DNA from: Candidatus Desantisbacteria bacterium CG2_30_40_21 | Lineage (GTDB): Bacteria; UBA9089; CG2-30-40-21 | Length of the DNA stretch: 7,902 bases | Reading direction: 5' to 3' | Assembly (NCBI GenBank): GCA_001873945.1 | Contig: MNYI01000211.1 | Span: 1 to 7,902, forward strand | Notes under the pieces: generated by a model | What the model was told of the DNA's origin: nothing | Databases searched by the model: none | The model's input: only the letters and a program-made list of their open reading frames with translations | Part shown: positions 1 to 5,419 of the stretch, in pieces | Layout of the letters: each line of letters starts with the position of its first letter | Position numbering within the stretch: the first letter of the stretch is position 1 | Made by a program: the position numbers and the translations under genes

Positions 1-48
1 CCCGTGAACGGTTAAGGGAATCGTCATTCCTGCCCCGGTGAACGGTTA
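1..48 (+). repeat. Dispersed repeat, left copy, probably cut by the window edge
   Basis: The segment contains GTGAACGGTTA twice (4-14 and 38-48), with GGGAATCGTCATT between. Its reverse complement recurs at 5262-5309 with only a few mismatches, so the two copies are inverted relative to each other and about 5.2 kb apart. At the other copy, structured intergenic sequence continues beyond the part matching base 1, so this copy is probably the tail of a longer element starting before the window. No coding potential is visible. Function is unknown; it is most likely a REP/MITE-like intergenic repeat. Confidence 0.75.
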
Positions 49-95
49 CCAAATTTCTATTCCGTAACAGCCTGTCGATTATCAACAGAATTGTT

Positions 96-156
96 GGTAG
101 GACAGGCATTCCTGCCTGTCCTGTTGCAGATGACAGGCAAGAATGCCTGTCCTACC
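96..156. repeat. Long near-perfect hairpin, GACAGGC palindromic repeat
   Basis: The 16-base arm at 96-111 is exactly complementary to 141-156. Pairing continues inward to about 120 and 132 with a single mismatch, leaving an 11-base loop. Each half is itself a smaller palindrome: GACAGGC...GCCTGTC occurs at 101-120 and again at 132-151. The DNA could therefore form either one long hairpin or two short ones. It lies upstream of the promoter at 227-254, so it could terminate a transcript entering from the left. I infer a mobile or REP-like intergenic repeat. Confidence 0.8.
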
Positions 157-226
157 GATTAATCTCCATATCTCCCCCTTATCCATTTTACCATAATGAG
201 AATTGCTGCTTTGCATGCTTTTTCAG

Positions 227-254
227 TTGACAATACATAAAATTCTGATATAAT
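227..254 (+). promoter_or_regulatory. Sigma-70-type promoter for the flavoprotein gene
   Basis: A consensus -35 TTGACA (227-232) and a consensus -10 TATAAT (249-254) are separated by 16 bases. TG at 246-247 gives an extended -10. A small dyad, TGAGA-TATG-TCTCA (263-276), lies around the expected transcription start and could be an operator or the start of a short 5' hairpin. The AGGAG ribosome binding site at 293-297 is 6 bases before the ATG at 304. Confidence 0.8.
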
Positions 255-303
255 AACTTGGTTGAGATATGTCTCATTTGACTCCTTAGAGCAGGAGCAT
301 TAG

Positions 304-1620
304 ATGAATAAAAAAAACATAATCGTAATTGGTAGCGGACCTGCAGGGATGATGGCAGCTATTCGGGCAGGTCAACTTGGTCAGGAGGTAGTACCTCTGA
401 CAAATGTTACCCTGATAGAAAAAAATCCTACATCTGGCAAAAAACTTCTCTTGACTGGTAAGGGTCGCTGTAATATTACTAATGCTTGTGACATTGAGAT
501 CCTTATTGGTAATTTCCGCAAGAATGGTAGGTTTTTGAGGACTGCTTTGAACACATTCTCAAATACTGATGTAATGCAATTCTTTGAGGATAGGGGACTA
601 AGCCTTAAAATAGAAAGGCAATTGCGTGTTTTTCCTGTAACTGATACGGCAGGCAGCGTCCTTGAGATATTAAAAAAAAAGCTGGCTGAAAATAATGTAA
701 CAATTATCTACAATGCACGAGTAGATGATATTCTTGTGCAGGATAATCAAGTAAAGGGTGTGTTGCTCAGGGATAAAAAAGAAATTTTATGCGACAGGAT
801 TATCCTTGCCACTGGTGGCATTTCTTACGGTTTCACAGGGTCAACAGGGGATGGATTAAGGATAGCACAACGGCTGGGGCATCAGATCATCCCTCTTTGT
901 GCTGGGCTTGTTCCCTTAAAAACAAGGGAATGTTATCCAAAACTATTAGAGGGACTGACCCTGAAAAATATTCAACTTACCTTTATTGGGCAGACACACC
1001 GGTCTGCCCCTACGATTAATGATAGGAAACGGCAGATAATTTCAGAGGTTGGAGAATTGTTGTTTACAGGCTTTGGCATATCCGGTCCCCTGATTTTATC
1101 CTTGAGCGGACAGATTGTTGATTGGCTGAATGAGGGCAAGGCAGTATTTGTAACCATAGATCTGAAACCAGGGTTGTCCTATGAACAGATAAATGCACGC
1201 TTTCAAAGAGAGTTTAGTATTAATCCAAAAAAGAATATCAGGAGTATACTCAAATTTTTCTTGCCACAGAGAATGGTTGATGTTTTTATAGAGATTGCAG
1301 GTATTAGACATGATAAACAGGTGAGCCAGATTAACAAGGATGAACGGCATAGATTGGTTGTCTTGTTCAAGGGATTGCGGTTAGAGATAACTGAGTCATT
1401 ACCTGTGGAGCAGGCAATGATTACCCGTGGTGGGATTTCCTTAAAGGATATTAATCCGCAAACCATGGAGTCTTGTATTATAAAGGGGTTATATTTTGCG
1501 GGTGAAATAATAGATGTAGATGCAGATACAGGCGGATTTAACCTGCAAGCCTCATTTTCCACAGGATACCTTGCAGGGGAAAATGCAGCCAGATTATTAA
1601 CCACAGATGAACACAGATAA
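304..1620 (+). CDS. NAD(P)/FAD-dependent oxidoreductase, HI0933/YhiN/BaiN-like family
   Basis: A 438-residue flavoprotein of the HI0933-like family, probably cytosolic. The N-terminal Rossmann motif VIGSGPAG (residues 8-15) binds the FAD ADP moiety. The family hallmark TGKGRCNITN lies at 51-60. The C-terminal FAD-binding signature FAGEIIDVDADTGGFNLQ lies at 398-415, followed by a glycine-rich helix start (STGYLAG). Length fits the family, usually a little over 400 residues. Members reduce diverse or unknown substrates; BaiN acts in bile-acid dehydroxylation, but sequence alone does not support that role here, so no symbol is given. A few extra residues (around 29-35) precede the VTLIEKN strand. 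The last six residues (TTDEHR) and the stop are encoded by an intergenic repeat arm, so the ancestral C-terminus was probably different. AGGAG precedes the ATG and a strong promoter lies upstream. It converges on hisA. Confidence 0.93.
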   Translation: MNKKNIIVIGSGPAGMMAAIRAGQLGQEVVPLTNVTLIEKNPTSGKKLLLTGKGRCNITNACDIEILIGNFRKNGRFLRTALNTFSNTDVMQFFEDRGLSLKIERQLRVFPVTDTAGSVLEILKKKLAENNVTIIYNARVDDILVQDNQVKGVLLRDKKEILCDRIILATGGISYGFTGSTGDGLRIAQRLGHQIIPLCAGLVPLKTRECYPKLLEGLTLKNIQLTFIGQTHRSAPTINDRKRQIISEVGELLFTGFGISGPLILSLSGQIVDWLNEGKAVFVTIDLKPGLSYEQINARFQREFSINPKKNIRSILKFFLPQRMVDVFIEIAGIRHDKQVSQINKDERHRLVVLFKGLRLEITESLPVEQAMITRGGISLKDINPQTMESCIIKGLYFAGEIIDVDADTGGFNLQASFSTGYLAGENAARLLTTDEHR

Positions 1621-1668
1621 TCTTTTGGGTTTCTTTATCTGTGTGTATCTGTGTTTATCTGTGGTTAA
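1597..1668. repeat. Inverted repeat (ACCACAGATGAACACAGATAA family), possible bidirectional terminator
   Basis: The arms 1597-1620 and 1645-1668 are complementary at 22 of 24 positions around a 24-base loop. The left arm overlaps the last codons and the TAA stop of the flavoprotein gene. The element lies between two convergent genes, so a stem-loop could terminate transcription from both sides, although no clean poly-T tract follows it. The ATCTGTG word recurs three times in the right half. I infer a dispersed repeat secondarily serving as a gene boundary. Confidence 0.7.
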
Positions 1669-1695
1669 ATCTCTTCGTTTAATGGCTAACAAGCC

Positions 1696-2517
1696 CTAAT
1701 AAAACTTAACAACCTCATCCTCGCTCTTCAGCTTAAATGGCCGTCTGAACCTATCTGTGGCTGTTATTGTTTCACGGGCAGGTTCTATGTGAGCATCTTT
1801 AACCATTTTTATTGCCTCAGATAGCTCCGTCTTACCAGTATAGAGTGCCTTGCCAATAATTGCACCCTTTAAGCCCATTTTTTCAAATTCAAGAAGTTTT
1901 TTAATATCATCTATCGTTGTTACCCCGCCTGCGGCAATAACATCTAATTTGATTGCCTGGGTAAAATTCCGTATGGCATCAAAATTTGGCCCCTCTAACA
2001 TCCCATCTCTGGCAATATCTGTATAAATAATGGTTGTTACCCCATTTCTCTTCATTTCCTGGGCAAGGTCAAGGGCTGAGTATTCTGTCATCTGCTGCCA
2101 GCCATATACGGCTACCTTTCCCCCTTTAGCATCTATTCCTACAATTACCTTGTTGTTAAATTTAGCTACTGCCTCCTGAACCAGATTGGGATCCATAGCT
2201 GCTTTACTTCCAATGATAACCCTTGCTACCCCTATATTAAGCACCTCTTCTATGGTCTTGATACTTCGCACCCCACCACCAAACTGAACAGGGATCGAGA
2301 CTGCATCTACTATTTTTTTGACTGACTCCAGATTTTGATGATGACCTGCCATTGCCCCATCAAGGTCAACCACATGAATCAACTCTGCCCCCTTTGATTC
2401 CCAGAGCCTTGCTATCTCTGCAGGGTCATCAGAATAAACAACAGCTGTATCCTTTTCCCCTTGAGTCAATCGGACAACAGCCCCTTTTTTTAAGTCAATA
2501 GCTGGAATTACTAACAT
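1696..2517 (-). CDS. hisA: Phosphoribosylformimino-5-aminoimidazole carboxamide ribotide isomerase (HisA)
   Basis: Catalyses the Amadori isomerisation of ProFAR to PRFAR, the fourth step of histidine biosynthesis, in the cytosol. It is a (beta/alpha)8 barrel. The N-terminus MLVIPAIDLKKG carries the catalytic Asp8; the second catalytic Asp is at 129 (VGIDAKGG). TDIARDGMLEGPN (166-178), with Thr166/Asp167, is the mirror active-site loop. Phosphate-binding loops are QFGGGVRS (78-85) and AAGGVT (195-200). I chose the start at 2517 because GGGAGGTG sits just upstream. The frame stays open for 35 more codons upstream, but that part is translated repeat DNA. At 273 residues it exceeds the usual 240-250; the excess is a C-terminal tail after about residue 238, basic and then acidic (DRFRRPFKLKSEDEVVKFY). 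It is last in the hisC-hisB-hisA order, 115 bases after hisB. Confidence 0.95.
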   Translation of the reverse strand: MLVIPAIDLKKGAVVRLTQGEKDTAVVYSDDPAEIARLWESKGAELIHVVDLDGAMAGHHQNLESVKKIVDAVSIPVQFGGGVRSIKTIEEVLNIGVARVIIGSKAAMDPNLVQEAVAKFNNKVIVGIDAKGGKVAVYGWQQMTEYSALDLAQEMKRNGVTTIIYTDIARDGMLEGPNFDAIRNFTQAIKLDVIAAGGVTTIDDIKKLLEFEKMGLKGAIIGKALYTGKTELSEAIKMVKDAHIEPARETITATDRFRRPFKLKSEDEVVKFY

Positions 2518-2520
2518 GGA

Positions 2521-2535
2521 AACACCTCCCCCATT
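2521..2535 (-). promoter_or_regulatory. Ribosome binding site that fixes the hisA start
   Basis: On the minus strand GGGGGAGGTGTTTCC directly precedes the ATG at 2517, so the strong GGAGGTG core lies a few bases upstream. No comparable site precedes the more distal start that the open frame would allow, and the translation between them is repeat-derived and unlike HisA. Confidence 0.8.
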
Positions 2536-2545
2536 GCATAAACTA

Positions 2546-2631
2546 AAAACGAAAAGTGAAAAGTGATTGGAAATTGAGACAGCTACATTTTCTATCTTAA
2601 TTTTTCGTTTTTCACTTTTCACTTTTCACTT
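2546..2631. repeat. Inverted AAAAGTGA repeat between hisB and hisA
   Basis: GAAAAGTGAAAAGTGA at 2551-2566 is exactly complementary to 2612-2627, and both arms extend through an AAAAACGAAAA core. The right side carries a third AAAGTGA unit. The element fills most of the 115-base gap between hisB and hisA and begins just after the hisB stop. Read from the minus strand it could form a long stem in the hisB-hisA message, acting as an attenuating or RNase-stabilising structure. It looks like a dispersed repeat inserted into the operon. Confidence 0.75.
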
Positions 2632-2632
2632 A

Positions 2633-3241
2633 TCAAATCATCCCTTTGGTAGACAACACCCCTTCTATCCTTTTATCAACCTCAACTGCCAGACAAAGTG
2701 CCCTGGCAAATGCCTTAAAGATAGCCTCAATAATATGATGGCTATTTTCTCCATATTCAAGATTAATGTGAATGGTTATGCTGCTATGTTGACTGAATGC
2801 TCTGAAAAATTCCTTTACCAACTCAACATCAAACCGTTTAATATCATCCCCATTCATCCCTGTGGTTAAATCGGAAAACTTAACATTAAATATCAGCATC
2901 CCCCTGCCGCTTATATCCAATGCCACATCCACCAATGCCTCATCCATGGGTAAGGACACTGCCCCATATCGCCTTATTCCCCTTTTATCAACTAATGCCT
3001 TTGCTACACCCTCACCAAGGCATATTCCGATATCCTCTACTGTATGGTGATAATCAACATGAATATCCCCTTTAGCCTGAACCTTAAGGTCAAAAAACCC
3101 ATGTTTGCTGAATAATTCAAGCATATGATCCAGAAAGCCAATGCCAGTATCTAATTTGGCATTCCCTGTACCATCCAGATTTATCCATAGGTTAACATCT
3201 GTCTCTCTTGTTTTTCGTTTTATTTCAGCTTGTCTGTTCAT
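2633..3241 (-). CDS. hisB: Imidazoleglycerol-phosphate dehydratase (HisB, monofunctional)
   Basis: Dehydrates imidazole glycerol phosphate to imidazole acetol phosphate, the sixth step of histidine biosynthesis, in a metal-dependent (Mn2+) oligomeric enzyme. At 202 residues it is the stand-alone dehydratase, without the phosphatase domain fused in enterobacteria. Signatures are GIGFLDHML (33-41), DYHHTVEDIGICLGE (63-77, His65, His66 and Glu69 as metal ligands), PMDEALVD (98-105) and ENSHHIIEA (165-173, His168, His169 and Glu172). The ATG at 3241 has GGGAGG about 5 bases upstream (3247-3252). It overlaps the end of hisC by 17 bases in another frame, which indicates co-transcription and probable translational coupling. 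Its product is the substrate of the HisC encoded just upstream. Confidence 0.96.
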   Translation of the reverse strand: MNRQAEIKRKTRETDVNLWINLDGTGNAKLDTGIGFLDHMLELFSKHGFFDLKVQAKGDIHVDYHHTVEDIGICLGEGVAKALVDKRGIRRYGAVSLPMDEALVDVALDISGRGMLIFNVKFSDLTTGMNGDDIKRFDVELVKEFFRAFSQHSSITIHINLEYGENSHHIIEAIFKAFARALCLAVEVDKRIEGVLSTKGMI

Positions 3242-4310
3242 CTTTTCCTCCCATAATCCTCTTCATTGCTCCCAAGAATTCATTATTTTCATCAGGTCTC
3301 CCCACTGTAACCCGCAAGCAATTACTCAAACCCGGAGTATCGGAAAGATACCGAATCAATATCCCTTCATTTATTAATAAATCAAAAATATCCTTAGCAC
3401 AAATATCCTCTGCAATCTTAAAGAGGATAAAGTTTGCTTTTGATGGATACACCTTAATACCATAGATTGCATCTAAACCCTCAGCTATTCTTTTTTGTTC
3501 ATCCATTATCCCCTGAACGATTGGAAGAAACAAAGGGGCATTCTCTATGGCTAAGGATGCTGATACTTGCGAAAAGGCATTTAAGTTATAGGGCAGTTTT
3601 ACCTTTTGCACCTCATTTATCACCTGAGGTTGAGCAATCATATACCCAACTCGTAACCCTGCCAATCCAAAAGCCTTGGAAAGTGTCCGCAAGACAACAA
3701 CCCTTTCACATTCGTGAACCCATGGCAGAAATGTCTCCTGCGAAAACTCATAATAAGCCTCATCTATAACAATCAAGGATTGCGTCTGGCTGATTATTCG
3801 TTCAATTCTTTCTGTTACAAAGCAGTTTCCTGTTGGATTGTTTGGATAGCTCAAGAATATTATCGATGGTTCCTGCCTTGCCTGTTCGATGATTTTTCCC
3901 TCGTTAATCTCAAAACCATCCCCTAATGGTATCCCTATTGGTCGGGAAAAGGCACATTTAGCCAGAATATCATACATAGCAAAGGTTGGCGTAGGAAAGA
4001 CAACCTGTTTTGATCCAAAGCATAAAAGCAGATACAAAATAAGTTCATCTGAACCATTGCCCATCATTATCATTTCGGAATCAACAGAAAGCTTGAGGCT
4101 CAAATTTTCACGCAACACACGAGCACATGGGTCAGGATAACGATTAAATGCAAGCCATGAACAGGCTTGCTCAATCTTTTTCTGCACAAAACTCGGCAGC
4201 GAATATGGATTTTCATGAGCATCCAGCTTTATCCTGCAGGTAATATCAGGTACAGAATATGATTGCAACCCTTTTATTTCATCCCTTACAAATTCATTTA
4301 ACCATTTCAT
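3225..4310 (-). CDS. hisC: Histidinol-phosphate aminotransferase (HisC)
   Basis: PLP-dependent fold-type I aminotransferase that converts imidazole acetol phosphate and glutamate to histidinol phosphate (step 7). It has 361 residues, the usual length. Visible motifs: KLDAHENPY (28-36), NRYPDP (56-61), GNGSDELI (84-91), the PLP-contacting YPNNPTGN (155-162), DEAYYEF (183-189, Asp183 pairing with the PLP pyridine nitrogen), and TLSKAFGLAGLRVGY (209-223), with the Schiff-base Lys212 and Arg220 for PLP phosphate. LRVTVG (332-337) holds the carboxylate-binding Arg333. The start MKWLNEFVRDEIKGL resembles the normal HisC N-terminus, so the ATG at 4310 is kept although no Shine-Dalgarno sequence precedes it. 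It is first gene of the hisC-hisB-hisA set, with its own probable promoter, and overlaps hisB by 17 bases. Confidence 0.96.
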   Translation of the reverse strand: MKWLNEFVRDEIKGLQSYSVPDITCRIKLDAHENPYSLPSFVQKKIEQACSWLAFNRYPDPCARVLRENLSLKLSVDSEMIMMGNGSDELILYLLLCFGSKQVVFPTPTFAMYDILAKCAFSRPIGIPLGDGFEINEGKIIEQARQEPSIIFLSYPNNPTGNCFVTERIERIISQTQSLIVIDEAYYEFSQETFLPWVHECERVVVLRTLSKAFGLAGLRVGYMIAQPQVINEVQKVKLPYNLNAFSQVSASLAIENAPLFLPIVQGIMDEQKRIAEGLDAIYGIKVYPSKANFILFKIAEDICAKDIFDLLINEGILIRYLSDTPGLSNCLRVTVGRPDENNEFLGAMKRIMGGKDEQTS

Positions 4311-4334
4311 GATTGATATATATTAGCATATTTT

Positions 4335-4363
4335 CTTATAAAATGCAAGGAGTTTTTTGTAAA
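4335..4363 (-). promoter_or_regulatory. Probable promoter of the hisCBA unit
   Basis: On the minus strand TTTACA (4363-4358) and TATAAG (4340-4335) are spaced by 17 bases; each matches consensus at 5 of 6 positions. Transcription would start near 4328, leaving an A/T-rich leader of only about 17 bases with no GGAGG before the hisC ATG. No attenuator leader peptide is visible in this short leader. Confidence 0.6.
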
Positions 4364-4385
4364 TATTCAGAAGAGGTAATTACTC

Positions 4386-4420
4386 ACCACGGAGACACAG
4401 AGAACACGGAGAAACACGAA
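4386..4420. repeat. ACCACGGAGACACAGAGAAC-type dispersed repeat
   Basis: A purine-rich imperfect tandem of CACGGAGA and ACACAGAGA words sits in the gap between the gspI-like stop and the hisC promoter. It is similar in word structure to 5236-5256 (ACCACAAAGAACACGAAGAA) and to the arm at 1599-1620, suggesting degenerate members of one family. No stem of its own is obvious. The reading frames here are not coding. Confidence 0.55.
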
Positions 4421-4448
4421 AAATTGAGAAGAACATTGCATGGCATCT

Positions 4449-4787
4449 CTATTGTCCTGCCTGTTTCAAGGTAACAAGCTGTATCTTCTCTTTTTTATCA
4501 CGGCAGACATTTACAGTAATCCGTTCCATCCCTTGTTCCATGGCAGTTGTTATCTTCCATGCAAAGTTTCCTTCTTTCCCCTCAGTATTCTTCTCCAACC
4601 CTGCATTAAACTCTGCGAGTTTTGATTGGGCAAGGATAATTGTTTGTGTCTGGTTATTTGTTAACCTCATCAGATTAAGCCCATTTGAAAATACACCCAG
4701 CAGGGTGATAACCGCTATCCCAAAGATAGCCACAGCAACCATTACCTCAAGAAGTGTAAAACCAGACTCAATCCATTGTTTTTTCAA
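4449..4787 (-). CDS. Minor pseudopilin, GspI-like, with prepilin-type N-terminal cleavage/methylation motif
   Basis: A 112-residue prepilin-like protein. After a short polar leader, SGFTLLEVMVAVAIFGIAV holds the type III signal: cleavage after Gly9, N-methylation of Phe10 and the conserved Glu at mature position 5 (Glu14), within a hydrophobic helix of about 20 residues. A central segment rich in Gln and Glu (LAQSKLAEF) is followed by WKI, and the chain ends with a LVTLK strand, a layout typical of GspI of type II secretion systems. The protein is exported, held in the inner membrane by its helix and processed by a GspO/PilD peptidase. The start is TTG, supported by GGGAGG 7 bases upstream. 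It overlaps the gspH-like gene by 20 bases. The other pseudopilin genes (G, J, K) are not adjacent, so a role in a different pilus-like apparatus is possible. Confidence 0.8.
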   Translation of the reverse strand: MKKQWIESGFTLLEVMVAVAIFGIAVITLLGVFSNGLNLMRLTNNQTQTIILAQSKLAEFNAGLEKNTEGKEGNFAWKITTAMEQGMERITVNVCRDKKEKIQLVTLKQAGQ

Positions 4788-5172
4788 CCTTCAACCTCCC
4801 AGAAATAGAGACAATAATCATATGGTCATCAACCATGATTTCACCCGGTGTTGCTCTACCTGACGGATAAAACCAGAAGGGATTAGTGGAAAAGATAACG
4901 ACAGATGAAAGGCGGGATTTTTCCTCCCCTTTAATCCAGATATGCTCATCCTTGAACAAAACATCATATGCTACCCCTTCGGTAATAGAACTATATCGGG
5001 CATCTTTCAGGGTATCACAAATGATTTTTGTCTCACCAGAAGTTTTATCCTCAATCATTAGTTTTTTAAGCTGTGGCAGACAAAGAGCAGCGATAAGTCC
5101 GATAATAAATAGGACACACACAACCTCTATCAAGGTAAAACCATGGGATGAATTGCGTTGTTTTCTCCACAT
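4768..5172 (-). CDS. Minor pseudopilin, GspH/FimT-like, with prepilin-type N-terminal motif
   Basis: A 134-residue prepilin-like protein. The polar leader ends at Gly11, followed by FTLIEVVCVLFIIGLIAAL: cleavage after Gly11, methyl-Phe12, and Glu16 as the conserved mature position 5. The hydrophobic helix runs to about residue 32. The globular part ends with FYPSGRATPGEI (101-112) and a second SGR (124-126), a pattern typical of the GspH/FimT domain. The ATG at 5172 has GGGAGG 6 bases upstream (5179-5184). It is the first gene of a two-gene overlapping unit with the gspI-like gene. I see no convincing promoter upstream, where repeat DNA occupies 5236-5419. It would act as a minor tip subunit of a type II secretion pseudopilus or type IV pilus. 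Confidence 0.8.
   Translation of the reverse strand: MWRKQRNSSHGFTLIEVVCVLFIIGLIAALCLPQLKKLMIEDKTSGETKIICDTLKDARYSSITEGVAYDVLFKDEHIWIKGEEKSRLSSVVIFSTNPFWFYPSGRATPGEIMVDDHMIIVSISGRLKVEKTMD
4795..4800 (-). promoter_or_regulatory. Ribosome binding site supporting a TTG start for the gspI-like gene
   Basis: On the minus strand GGGAGG lies 7 bases before the TTG codon at 4787. No ATG or GTG precedes the prepilin cleavage site in this frame, so TTG is the only initiator that leaves an intact leader peptide. The site lies inside the 3' end of the gspH-like gene, implying coupled translation. Confidence 0.7.
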
Positions 5173-5235
5173 TTACTTCCTCCCTTCTTCCTACTGTCGT
5201 GTCAACCTTAAAATGACGGTAACAGGAAGTTTTTT

Positions 5236-5256
5236 ACCACAAAGAACACGAAGAAA
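5236..5256. repeat. ACCACAAAGAACACGAAGAA-type dispersed repeat
   Basis: A short purine-rich unit upstream of the gspH-like gene, directly abutting the larger repeat at 5262. It resembles 4386-4420 and 1599-1620 in its ACCAC(A/G)...GAACAC words. It looks like a degenerate dispersed repeat; no function is apparent. Confidence 0.5.
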
Positions 5257-5261
5257 TTACA

Positions 5262-5419
5262 TAACCGTTCACCGGGGCATAAATGACGATTCCCTTAACC
5301 ATTCACGGGAGCACGAATCCCCACTTTCGTGAGGACAAGGATTGTCCTTCTTGCGGCTGTCATTTAGAGGGTGTGAAAAGTATCGCGAGCTAAAGCGAGA
5401 ACCGTATTTGAAACGAGCA
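5262..5419 (-). repeat. Structured dispersed element, inverted copy of the repeat at 1-48
   Basis: Bases 5262-5309, read on the minus strand, match 1-48 closely, including the doubled GTGAACGGTTA word (one copy mutated to GTGAATGGTTA). Adjoining this are compact hairpins: CACGAA/TTCGTG (5312-5331) and AGGACAA-GGA-TTGTCCT (5332-5348). A GCGAG-CTAAA-GCGAG direct repeat follows at 5385-5399. The outer limit is unclear but should lie before the dehydrogenase stop at 5420-5422. No open frame here looks like protein. The element fills the gap between the dehydrogenase and gspH-like genes, so its hairpins may end the dehydrogenase transcript. Confidence 0.6.

Noticed and set aside
1..160. CRISPR-like array from repeated GTGAACGGTTA and GACAGGC words
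   Set aside because: Units are too short and spacings irregular, and the GACAGGC copies are inverted palindromes rather than direct repeats with unique spacers.
2518..2622. 35-residue N-terminal extension of HisA
   Set aside because: It is translated from the inverted repeat, and the strong GGGAGGTG site just before the internal ATG marks the real start.
5200..5205. TTGACA on the minus strand upstream of the gspH-like gene
   Set aside because: No acceptable -10 occurs at 16-18 bases; that position is occupied by the purine-rich ribosome binding site.
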